From Candidatus Omnitrophota bacterium (GTDB taxonomy: Bacteria; Omnitrophota; Gorgyraeia; Gygaellales; Profunditerraquicolaceae): a stretch of 5,902 nucleotides of DNA. Of this stretch, positions 1 through 5,713 are shown piece by piece (position 1 is the first letter of the stretch; each line of letters opens with the position of its first letter). The notes under the pieces are model-generated. The model saw only the letters and a program-made list of their open reading frames with translations. It was not told where the DNA came from and searched no databases. Location: assembly GCA_030691585.1 (NCBI GenBank), contig JAUYEC010000055.1, forward strand, positions 1-5,902. Direction: 5' to 3'. The translations under genes were made by a program, and so were the position numbers.

Positions 1-316
1 ATGAATATTTACTCAACAGGCATCCCGTCACCTGCGTGACCCGCGTATTACAATGGATAATATCAATTTTATATTTTCGGACCAGCGGAAGTAATTTAAA
101 AAAACTGGCAAACACACCTGGCGCAAACTCGCATTTTGTCCTCAAGGGCATCTTAAAACAGGTTATGCCGCAGCGCAAGAATTCACCTTCTAACTCACCG
201 CCTGCGGAGGCAAGGTAAATATCATGGCCGCGCTTTTTTAAGCCTGCAGAAAGGCTCAAGAGGTATTGGGTGATGCCGCCGGTGTTCAAATGATTAGTCA
301 AATATAAAATATGCAT
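1..316 (-). CDS. Family 4 glycosyltransferase, N-terminal part (runs off left edge)
   Basis: The minus strand from the ATG at 314-316 stays open to the window edge, giving 105 codons plus one base, so the rest of the gene lies outside. The protein starts MHILYLTNHLNTGGITQYLL, the typical first beta strand and glycine-rich loop (TGG at residues 12-14) of the GT-B donor/acceptor domain in GT4 enzymes. Further family signs are KKRGHDIYLASAGGELEGEF (residues 28-47) and the KIDIIHCNTR strand (83-92). It is clearly related to the N-terminus of the upstream GT4-GT9 protein (GG..T, GH, SAGG, IDI[IV]H in the same order), so the two are probably paralogues. Sugar and acceptor cannot be told. No strong Shine-Dalgarno sequence is visible before the ATG. 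The 258-bp gap upstream is repeat-filled. A role in LPS core or other surface glycan assembly at the cytoplasmic face is inferred from the neighbours. Confidence 0.88.
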   Translation of the reverse strand, partial: MHILYLTNHLNTGGITQYLLSLSAGLKKRGHDIYLASAGGELEGEFLRCGITCFKMPLRTKCEFAPGVFASFFKLLPLVRKYKIDIIHCNTRVTQVTGCLLSKYS

Positions 317-329
317 GAGCTTAATTAAG

Positions 330-357
330 TAACCGGTAACCAGAGTACAGAAACCGG
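330..357 (+). repeat. Heptad array, TAACCAG family, left copy (4 units)
   Basis: There are four consecutive 7-bp units: TAACCGG at 330, TAACCAG at 337, AGTACAG at 344 and AAACCGG at 351. The third unit is the most diverged, exactly as in the inverted right copy at 550-577. Confidence 0.75.
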
Positions 358-366
358 TATATGTAC

Positions 367-387
367 CGTAGGACGTCGGACGTCCGT
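367..387 (+). repeat. Heptad array, GGACGT family, left copy
   Basis: There are three 7-bp units in phase: CGTAGGA at 367, CGTCGGA at 374 and a diverged CGTCCGT at 381. They belong to the same family as the pair at 417-430 and, on the other strand, the units at 506-534. Confidence 0.65.
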
Positions 388-416
388 TCCTCAACAATCT
401 TTGTAGCGGGTCGCTT

Positions 417-430
417 GGACGTGGGACGTA
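417..430 (+). repeat. Heptad pair, GGACGT family, inner left
   Basis: GGACGTG at 417 is followed directly by GGACGTA at 424. This pair forms the base of the inner stem with 506-518. Confidence 0.6.
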
Positions 431-505
431 AATTCAAAAGATAAATAAGATAAAGGAACGTAAAATATAATAAAGGTTTTGATTTACGATTTTGACTTTG
501 TTTTT

Positions 506-534
506 ACATCCCACGTCCTTACGTCCTACGCCCC
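506..534 (-). repeat. Heptad array, GGACGT family, right copy (opposite strand)
   Basis: On the plus strand the units read ACATCCC at 506, ACGTCCT at 513, ACGTCCT at 521 and ACGCCCC at 528, with one inserted base at 520. The reverse complement of the core unit is AGGACGT, so this array is inverted relative to those at 367-387 and 417-430. Confidence 0.7.
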
Positions 535-549
535 ACGGAACATATCAAT

Positions 550-577
550 CTGGTTACTGTTAACTGGTTTCTGGTTA
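550..577 (-). repeat. Heptad array, TAACCAG family, right copy (4 units, inverted)
   Basis: The plus-strand units are CTGGTTA at 550, CTGTTAA at 557, CTGGTTT at 564 and CTGGTTA at 571, which read TAACCAG-like on the minus strand. The outermost unit supplies the TAA stop codon of the GT4-GT9 gene at 575-577. The array is the inverted partner of 330-357. Confidence 0.78.
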
Positions 578-2674
578 CTTCTCCTCCAGTAACTGCCGCA
601 CCGCCTCCAATACTTCTTCGGGCTTTATTGCCTGCATGCATTTTATTTCTTTGCATTGCTCTTTATAACATGGGCCGCATTCTATATCTTTTCTAATTAC
701 CACGCATTTATCCGCCGGGGGCATGTGCCTGCGCGGGTCAGTGGGGCCGAAAAGTGCTACAACCGGGGTATGGACCGCGGCTGCGATATGCAGCGGCGAA
801 GAATCAGCCGAAATATACACGCTGCATTTTTTGATAAGGCTTGCCAATTGATTGATCGTGGTCCGGTCGCAGGCATTGATGATCTTTGCCCCTTTAAGCG
901 AATTAACCAGAAACTGCGCCGTTTTAAGATCTTTATCCGTGCCGGTAATCACCACGCGCATATCCCGCCTGTTTAATTCAGAGCATAATTTTAATATGTT
1001 TTGCGCCGGCCAATTCTTGGTCAGCCATTTAACACTCGCGCTGATATTTATCCCGATGATCTTCTGGCTGCTGCTGAGCCATTCCGCGCTCAATAGCTCC
1101 TCGATATAGCTCTCGTCTTCCTTTGAAGGCCAGAGTGCCAGGCGCGCATCGCCTGATTCGATCCCGAGCATGTTTAAGACCCTGAACTGGTGCGCGACCG
1201 GCAGCATTAACGGCGCATCGTTTGCGATACGATGGTTGAGCAGAAAACTAAACTTGCCGTTATTAAAACCGTAACGCTCGCGCGCCCCGCTTAAATAAGA
1301 CAGGATATGGCTCTTGCGGTTGTTCTGCAGATCGATTACGAGATCAAAATTCTTTTTGCGCAGCATTTCGGAAAGATTAAAGATCCCGCGCAGGCCTTTA
1401 TCCCTGGATTTTAAGTTACAGACCAGTAATTCATCTATAAAGGGACAGCGCAGGACCGCGTCCCGTGACTCCTGGCCCACCAACAGGCTGATGTGATGGC
1501 TGTGGCGGGGGAATTTTTCCCTGATCGAGCGCATTGCCGCGGTCGAGAGAATAACATCTCCCAATGAGCTGATCTTAATGATCAATATTTTGAAATTGCT
1601 TAGGGCCTCCTCATATACCTTCAAGGTGTTCTCCACAAACAACGCGGTGTTATAGAGAGCGCGTACTTTTTTCAGGGCTTTTTCCGCAATCGAGGCGCAA
1701 AGGCCCGGGTCCTTAAACAGCTTTATCACTGCCTCGGCCATGCTCTGTGGATCGCTTGGCGGCACTAAGAGCCCGGTTTCCTTATCGCTGATAATATCCA
1801 CGACGCCGCCGACCTTGGTGGCGACAACCGGGACACCCGCTGCCTGGGCCTCCACAATCACCCGGCCAAAGGCCTCCTGCGTGACCGTGGCCAATACCAC
1901 CACGTCCAATTGCGAAAGTATCTCCGGGATATCTCTTTGCGTGCCCAGGAATTCGGTGCAATGCCAGAGGCCAAGCCTCTTAGTAAGAACCTGCACCTGT
2001 TCTTTATACGCCTGGCGTGTGGCGGGTGCATCTCCTATTATCCAGATCTTCAGGTACGGGACGGCCCGGGCGACCTTGGCCATGGCCTTAATGAAAAAAA
2101 GGTGGCCCTTAAGCGGAGTGATCCTGGCGATGATACCGACGTTAAAATCTTTCTTGCGTTTCTTATCCGGGCTAATGAATTTAAATTTTTCCAGGTCCAC
2201 GCTGCGCGGCACCAGGCGTATGCGTTCATGGGGAACGCCGAAATCCTCGATCATGTGCCGGGCAATGGCGTTACTTAAAGCAATCACCCGCTTGCCCCAA
2301 CCCATCACGTAACTGAAAACATGCTTACGATAATAACCGTGGCAGGTGGTCATAAAAACCGCCTTTGTGCGCCGACAGGCAAAATAGGCTATCCAGGCCG
2401 GCACGCGCGAGCGCGCATGCACTATATCTATCTCTTCCTTTTTAATGATCTCGGCCAGCTGCGGAACAAGCCTGGCCATAGAGAACAGCGATTTTTTATG
2501 CACGGGAAGCTGATAATGCACGGCACCGCTTGCTTCCAACTCCTTGACCAATGCGCCACCTGCGGAAACAACTACTGCCTTGTGCCCCAGCCGAACCAAG
2601 TGCCTGGCCAGTTCCACTGTGCCGGTCTCCACTCCGCCGACATTTAATTCAGGGACTACTTGTAATATGTTCAT
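575..2674 (-). CDS. Fused GT4-GT9 bifunctional glycosyltransferase (LPS core type)
   Basis: This 699-residue protein joins two complete enzymes. Residues 1 to about 358 are a GT-B family 4 glycosyltransferase: N-terminal NVGGVETGTVELARHL, the basic pair R184/K189 in ARITPLKG, the E-x7-E signature E267/E275 in EAFGRVIVEAQAAGVPVVAT, and a GGVVDII loop near 289. Residues 361-699 are a GT9 ADP-heptose:LPS heptosyltransferase-like enzyme: KISSLGDVILSTAAMRSI (367-384), DLVIDLQNN (444-452), ISADSSPLHIAAA (621-633) near PVVALFGPTDP, and a terminal cysteine cluster C666, C669, C674, C679. Each half has about its family's usual full length, and only about two residues link them. The protein probably adds two successive sugars to the lipid A core at the inner membrane (inference). 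The start ATG at 2672-2674 has an AGGGG stretch five bases upstream. Position downstream of lpxK and the acyltransferase supports an LPS role. Exact sugars are unknown; an assembly error is the alternative to a true fusion. Confidence 0.9.
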   Translation of the reverse strand: MNILQVVPELNVGGVETGTVELARHLVRLGHKAVVVSAGGALVKELEASGAVHYQLPVHKKSLFSMARLVPQLAEIIKKEEIDIVHARSRVPAWIAYFACRRTKAVFMTTCHGYYRKHVFSYVMGWGKRVIALSNAIARHMIEDFGVPHERIRLVPRSVDLEKFKFISPDKKRKKDFNVGIIARITPLKGHLFFIKAMAKVARAVPYLKIWIIGDAPATRQAYKEQVQVLTKRLGLWHCTEFLGTQRDIPEILSQLDVVVLATVTQEAFGRVIVEAQAAGVPVVATKVGGVVDIISDKETGLLVPPSDPQSMAEAVIKLFKDPGLCASIAEKALKKVRALYNTALFVENTLKVYEEALSNFKILIIKISSLGDVILSTAAMRSIREKFPRHSHHISLLVGQESRDAVLRCPFIDELLVCNLKSRDKGLRGIFNLSEMLRKKNFDLVIDLQNNRKSHILSYLSGARERYGFNNGKFSFLLNHRIANDAPLMLPVAHQFRVLNMLGIESGDARLALWPSKEDESYIEELLSAEWLSSSQKIIGINISASVKWLTKNWPAQNILKLCSELNRRDMRVVITGTDKDLKTAQFLVNSLKGAKIINACDRTTINQLASLIKKCSVYISADSSPLHIAAAVHTPVVALFGPTDPRRHMPPADKCVVIRKDIECGPCYKEQCKEIKCMQAIKPEEVLEAVRQLLEEK

Positions 2675-2703
2675 AACAACCCCTAAAGATTTCCACTGCT
2701 ATT

Positions 2704-2732
2704 GTAGGGGCGGGTTTCAAACCCGCCCCTAC
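2704..2732. repeat. Perfect 29-bp REP-like palindrome between two genes
   Basis: Two 14-base arms (GTAGGGGCGGGTTT and its exact reverse complement) flank a single C at 2718. The palindrome lies in the 67-bp gap between the acyltransferase fusion stop (2742-2744) and the GT4-GT9 start, about 30 bases before that ATG. GC-rich palindromes of this GTAGGGGCG type resemble bacterial REP elements (family knowledge). In the mRNA it would form a stable hairpin that could protect the upstream message from 3' exonucleases or adjust downstream expression (inference). No T-run follows it in the minus-strand transcript, so a classical intrinsic terminator is unlikely. Confidence 0.85.
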
Positions 2733-2741
2733 GCGGTATCT

Positions 2742-4694
2742 TTATATGAGCAAACCTACCGCTTCTTTTAACCGGCTGTCATCGTCCGGATAACAAACCG
2801 GCGGCTTATTTTTCCAGATATTTTCTATTACAGCGGATAAACCGGCGGCATCAACCGGATAAATATAATTATTTTTGGCGAAATGCTCCAGGAAACGCTT
2901 GTGCCGGCGGCCCAAGCCGGCGGCGCCGAATATCAGCACGTATTTTTTACTGCCGGCGGCTTCGGAAATCATAGAGATACTTTCGGGCGAAACAATCACA
3001 ATGCCGGATAATCCCAATATTCCGCCGGCGGCCTCGGGGATATTTTTTTTATTAGCTATAACAAGGAGTTTACAATGCTCATCATTAGCAAGCTGAGCCT
3101 CAAGCAAATTCTCCACGACTTCAGAGGTCCTGCGGGAAGTAGTGGCTAAAATGTCCGCCCCTGTATTTAGTGCTGCCAGCTTAAGCTGCTTTATAACTTC
3201 CGCCACCAGCTCCGCGGGCATTCGGAAATTTTTAGCGTCCCCTCCGATGAATAATCCCAGGGTCAAGCCGGACGCCGGCTGTTTTAATGCGCATGCCTCT
3301 GAGAGCTTCCGGGATTGTTCCGATAGGTAAGCATCATTGATTAAATTCAACGCGCCCGAACAGCTCAGCACATTTACGGCTCGCGGAGGCCGGTCATGGC
3401 GCGGCATCACGACCAGGTCAAATTTCCTTACACCCATCAGCCCCGGGCGCATGATCACGCATGACTTTGCCAGGTTTTCCCGGGCGAGAAGAAAATTTAT
3501 CGGCGCAAGCGATGAGCCGCAGGAAATAATAAATTCATATTTATGGCTGATCAGGGCGGCGTAAACCTCGTTGTCTAAACAAATCCTTAGGCAAGCAAGG
3601 CAGCCCTGACAGCGGTATTTTCCCGAAAGACAGATCCCCAAACCCAACACCTGTCTTGCTAACCTGTTCTTAAATTTGACCTCTGCGATATCAACTTCGA
3701 GTGTATTGTCGCGCTCGCCAAGGCATACGCGCAGCTTGTCTGCAACCGCCTGCGACTGGCGCAGATGGCCGGTTTTACCGTCGCTCAATATAAGCGCGCG
3801 CTTATCCCGGCCATACTTCCAGATCTTGTATGACCAGAGGTATTCTTTGGAATAGGCGTCGATATATTTCTCAAATCTTTTGATCAGGCCCTGCAGATTA
3901 TTACGGATGTCCGCGTCCTTATCGCCGGACTGCTGCAATTGATACGGCGGCTCAAAAATAACCCTGATATAGGGGCCGTTGAGGCGGACATAAAAACAAG
4001 GGATGACCGCGGCATCTGACTTAAGCGCCATCTTTACCGCCCCGGTACTCATGGAAGCCTCCCGGCCGAAAAAATTTACCAGCGCGCCTTTTTTACCGCC
4101 CTGGTCAGCGGTAATACCGATGGCCTCGTTGCGGCTGAGCACCTGCAGCAGCTGCCTGATCTGATTTCCCCGGTGTATGACCCTGCAGCCCAGCTGAAAA
4201 CGGTAAGTATTCAGGATGTTATCCAGCCGCGGGTATCTTTGGTCGCGCACGAAAAAATTAAAGGGAAAGGCCAGGTGCGCGCAGATAATATTGGAAAGCT
4301 CCCAGCTGCCTTCATGCATCGCAAGTAAAATTACACCTTTGCCCCTCTTAAAAGCAGCGTCAACATTCTCCCTTCCCACGATCTCTATGTATTCCTTAAG
4401 GTAATCTTTATTTACCAGAGGGATAAAAAATATCTCCATCAGGTTTTCGCCAAAGGTGCGGTAGAACCTGCGGGTCATCGAGGCAAGCTGCCGCGGCGAA
4501 GCCTTATGGCCAAAGGCAGCCTTCATATTAGCATGGGCTATTGCCCGGTGTTTGGCGTCAAAACAATATACCAGGCTGCCCAAAGTCCTGCCAAGGGCCA
4601 GGCTAAAACCCTTAGGTATACACCTGACTAAGGGCCCGGTCAGCTTAAAGAGAATACAAAGCGCGCAATCTATTATAAAATCTATCCTTGCCAT
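2742..4694 (-). CDS. Fused lipid A acyltransferase (LpxL/HtrB-like) and ELM1-like (DUF1022) domain protein
   Basis: Residues 1 to about 296 are an LpxL/HtrB-type lysophospholipid (lipid A secondary) acyltransferase: a hydrophobic N-terminal segment, HANMKAAFG (54-62), the catalytic H-x4-E motif H127/E132 in MHEGSWE, RDQRYPRLDN (150-159) and ADQGG (196-200). This is a normal full length for that family. Residues about 298-632 match the ELM1/DUF1022 family, a GT-B-like fold: ALILSDGKTGHLRQSQAVAD (300-319), FDLVVMPRHDRP (425-436), LFIGGDAKNF (481-490) and TTSRRT (518-523). The second domain also carries C362, C365, C368 and C372 (C-x2-C-x2-C-x3-C). The acyltransferase should add a secondary acyl chain to lipid A at the inner membrane. 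The ELM1-like domain's reaction is not established in bacteria; an envelope glycolipid role is inferred. The ATG at 4692-4694 lies inside the end of lpxK, giving a 50-bp overlap and probable translational coupling. No in-frame Met lies at the domain junction. Confidence 0.88.
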   Translation of the reverse strand: MARIDFIIDCALCILFKLTGPLVRCIPKGFSLALGRTLGSLVYCFDAKHRAIAHANMKAAFGHKASPRQLASMTRRFYRTFGENLMEIFFIPLVNKDYLKEYIEIVGRENVDAAFKRGKGVILLAMHEGSWELSNIICAHLAFPFNFFVRDQRYPRLDNILNTYRFQLGCRVIHRGNQIRQLLQVLSRNEAIGITADQGGKKGALVNFFGREASMSTGAVKMALKSDAAVIPCFYVRLNGPYIRVIFEPPYQLQQSGDKDADIRNNLQGLIKRFEKYIDAYSKEYLWSYKIWKYGRDKRALILSDGKTGHLRQSQAVADKLRVCLGERDNTLEVDIAEVKFKNRLARQVLGLGICLSGKYRCQGCLACLRICLDNEVYAALISHKYEFIISCGSSLAPINFLLARENLAKSCVIMRPGLMGVRKFDLVVMPRHDRPPRAVNVLSCSGALNLINDAYLSEQSRKLSEACALKQPASGLTLGLFIGGDAKNFRMPAELVAEVIKQLKLAALNTGADILATTSRRTSEVVENLLEAQLANDEHCKLLVIANKKNIPEAAGGILGLSGIVIVSPESISMISEAAGSKKYVLIFGAAGLGRRHKRFLEHFAKNNYIYPVDAAGLSAVIENIWKNKPPVCYPDDDSRLKEAVGLLI

Positions 4695-5697
4695 CGTCTT
4701 TAAATCCCAGTTGTATCTGCAGCACCAAAATCCGCAAATCGGATATCGTTGATCGTATATCGTAAAACCGGGCCGCGTCTTTTTCAGTAGTGATCAAAAC
4801 ATTAATATTTTTGTCCTTTGCGGCCATGCTGATCTTTTCTAAATCCGCCGCGGTGTAATGATGGTGATCTCCAAAGCGCAAAGACAGCTCGACTTTGGCC
4901 CCGAGGCCGCTCGTCAGCTTCTCAAATGAACCCGGATCGCCGATACCGCTGAACAAGGCAACCGGCTGGCCTGCCAACGCGTCAACAGGCAGCCTGCGCT
5001 GCGGCTGGCTTAGCTCATAAAAACCCATTGGCTGATGTAACGCTTCAATGACCTGCGCTGAAGGATAAAAACGGGCCAGAGTATCTTTGATTTTTCGCGT
5101 ATCCGGATAAAGGTTGATCTTGGTCAGGACAAATACGCCTGGCTGGCTCAGAGAAGAAAGCGGCTGGCGCAATATGCCCCGCGGCAGAAGATAACCGTTA
5201 CCAAAAGGGCAGCCGGCGTCTATGGTGACGATCTCCAAATCCTTTTCTATATGCCATTGCTGGAGGCCGTCATCTAAGATCACCGTATCCGCCCCATGCT
5301 CGGCTATTGCCCTTCTTGCTCCCCTGATCCTGTCAGTATCGGCGATGACCGGCACACCTTCCAGTTTTTTAGAAAGCATGGCTGGTTCATCGCCTAAGTT
5401 TTGCGCGCCCGTTCTTCCCCGGCTCAATACCGCCACCTTGCGGCCCTGCTCCGTCAGATACCTTGCCACAAATTCAACAGTAGTAGTTTTGCCGGTTCCG
5501 CCCAAGGTGAGATTGCCCACGCTGATCACCTTGCAGCTCAAGCGGCAGGGGTTGCGGCGCTTTAAAAAAATCAGGGCCCAGGCTACTAGGCCGTAAATAA
5601 GAGAAAAAATAAATAAAAATGCCTTTACTACCGAGGCAACTAATCCCCGCCTTTTCTCCGTGGCTAAGCTAAAAAAATATTCCCCTATTTTAGGCAT
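4645..5697 (-). CDS. lpxK: Tetraacyldisaccharide 4'-kinase
   Basis: LpxK transfers the gamma-phosphate of ATP to the 4' position of the tetraacyldisaccharide, making lipid IVA at the inner membrane (Raetz pathway). From the ATG at 5695-5697 the protein has 350 residues, near the usual length. Visible family marks are one hydrophobic N-terminal membrane segment (about 25-45), the P-loop GNLTLGGTGKTTT (61-73), GDEPAML (102-108), ILDDGLQQ (140-147), FGNGYLLPRG (165-174), SGIGDPGSF (250-258) and TTEKDA (303-308). A TTG at 5743-5745 would add 16 residues but overlaps the upstream gene and has no clear ribosome site, so I prefer the ATG, which lies 16 bases after the upstream stop; its own ribosome site is also weak. 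Oddity: residues about 311-322, between TEKDA and the last beta strand, are encoded by a 7-bp repeat array. The 3' end overlaps the acyltransferase gene by 50 bp. Confidence 0.95.
   Translation of the reverse strand: MPKIGEYFFSLATEKRRGLVASVVKAFLFIFSLIYGLVAWALIFLKRRNPCRLSCKVISVGNLTLGGTGKTTTVEFVARYLTEQGRKVAVLSRGRTGAQNLGDEPAMLSKKLEGVPVIADTDRIRGARRAIAEHGADTVILDDGLQQWHIEKDLEIVTIDAGCPFGNGYLLPRGILRQPLSSLSQPGVFVLTKINLYPDTRKIKDTLARFYPSAQVIEALHQPMGFYELSQPQRRLPVDALAGQPVALFSGIGDPGSFEKLTSGLGAKVELSLRFGDHHHYTAADLEKISMAAKDKNINVLITTEKDAARFYDIRSTISDLRILVLQIQLGFKDDGKDRFYNRLRALYSL
4728..4762 (-). repeat. Heptad array, CGATATA family, inside lpxK
   Basis: On the minus strand there are five 7-bp units: CGATATA, CGATCAA, CGATATC, CGATTTG and CGGATTT. 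The first four all begin CGAT and the fifth begins CGGA. Because 7 is not a multiple of 3, successive units are read in different frames, giving DIRSTISDLRI. The array lies in what should be a variable loop of LpxK after the conserved TTEKDA, so it is probably tolerated. It shares its 7-bp period, but not its sequence, with the arrays at 330-577. Confidence 0.7.
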
Positions 5698-5713
5698 ATA
5701 TACAGTTATTCTT

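Larger units (their letters stand above)
327..580. repeat. Imperfect inverted-repeat element built of heptad arrays, with AT-rich core
   Basis: This 254-bp stretch fills nearly the whole gap between the two glycosyltransferase genes. Its ends are AAGTAACC-like on opposite strands (327 onward, and 580 backward). The outer arms, 327-357 and 550-580, match at 24 of 31 positions in inverted orientation. After a 3-base offset, 358-369 and 535-546 match at 10 of 12. An inner stem pairs 417-438 with 497-518 at 19 of 22 positions. Bases 431-500 have only 15 G or C in 70. The right end overlaps the last Lys codon and the stop of the GT4-GT9 gene. There is no open frame for a transposase. It could be a fold-back or MITE-like element, or two heptad arrays that arose in opposite orientation; the sequence alone does not decide. 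A promoter for the downstream gene could lie in the AT-rich core, but I could not identify one convincingly. Confidence 0.7.

Noticed and set aside
36..218. 60-codon open frame on the plus strand
   Set aside because: It is antisense to the partial GT4 gene, which has clear family motifs on the minus strand.
466..471. TATAAT on the plus strand as a promoter -10 box
   Set aside because: It is in a very AT-rich stretch where such a match is expected, has no suitable -35 box, and no plus-strand gene follows.
330..577. Repeats as a CRISPR array
   Set aside because: The units are 7 bp, contiguous and without spacers, and they occur in inverted arrangement.
1740..2312. 190-codon open frame on the plus strand
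   Set aside because: It is fully antisense to the GT4 domain, whose motifs are unmistakable, and its translation is Ser/Thr/Arg-rich without recognisable family features.
2704..2732. Palindrome as an intrinsic terminator
   Set aside because: No T-rich run follows the hairpin on either strand, and the next gene begins only 30 bp on in the same direction.
2798..3031. Six copies of CCGGCGG in 234 bp as a regulatory or uptake-like repeat
   Set aside because: Most copies encode Ala-Ala-Gly (GCC GCC GGY) or Pro-Pro in the ELM1-like domain, so codon and residue use explains them.
2845..3800. Literal mitochondrial fission role for the ELM1-like domain
   Set aside because: The name comes from a plant homologue; in bacteria the domain occurs in envelope contexts and no fission role is implied.
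5222..5596. 124-codon open frame on the plus strand
   Set aside because: It is antisense to the lpxK kinase core (P-loop and DDGLQ); a codon-bias shadow.
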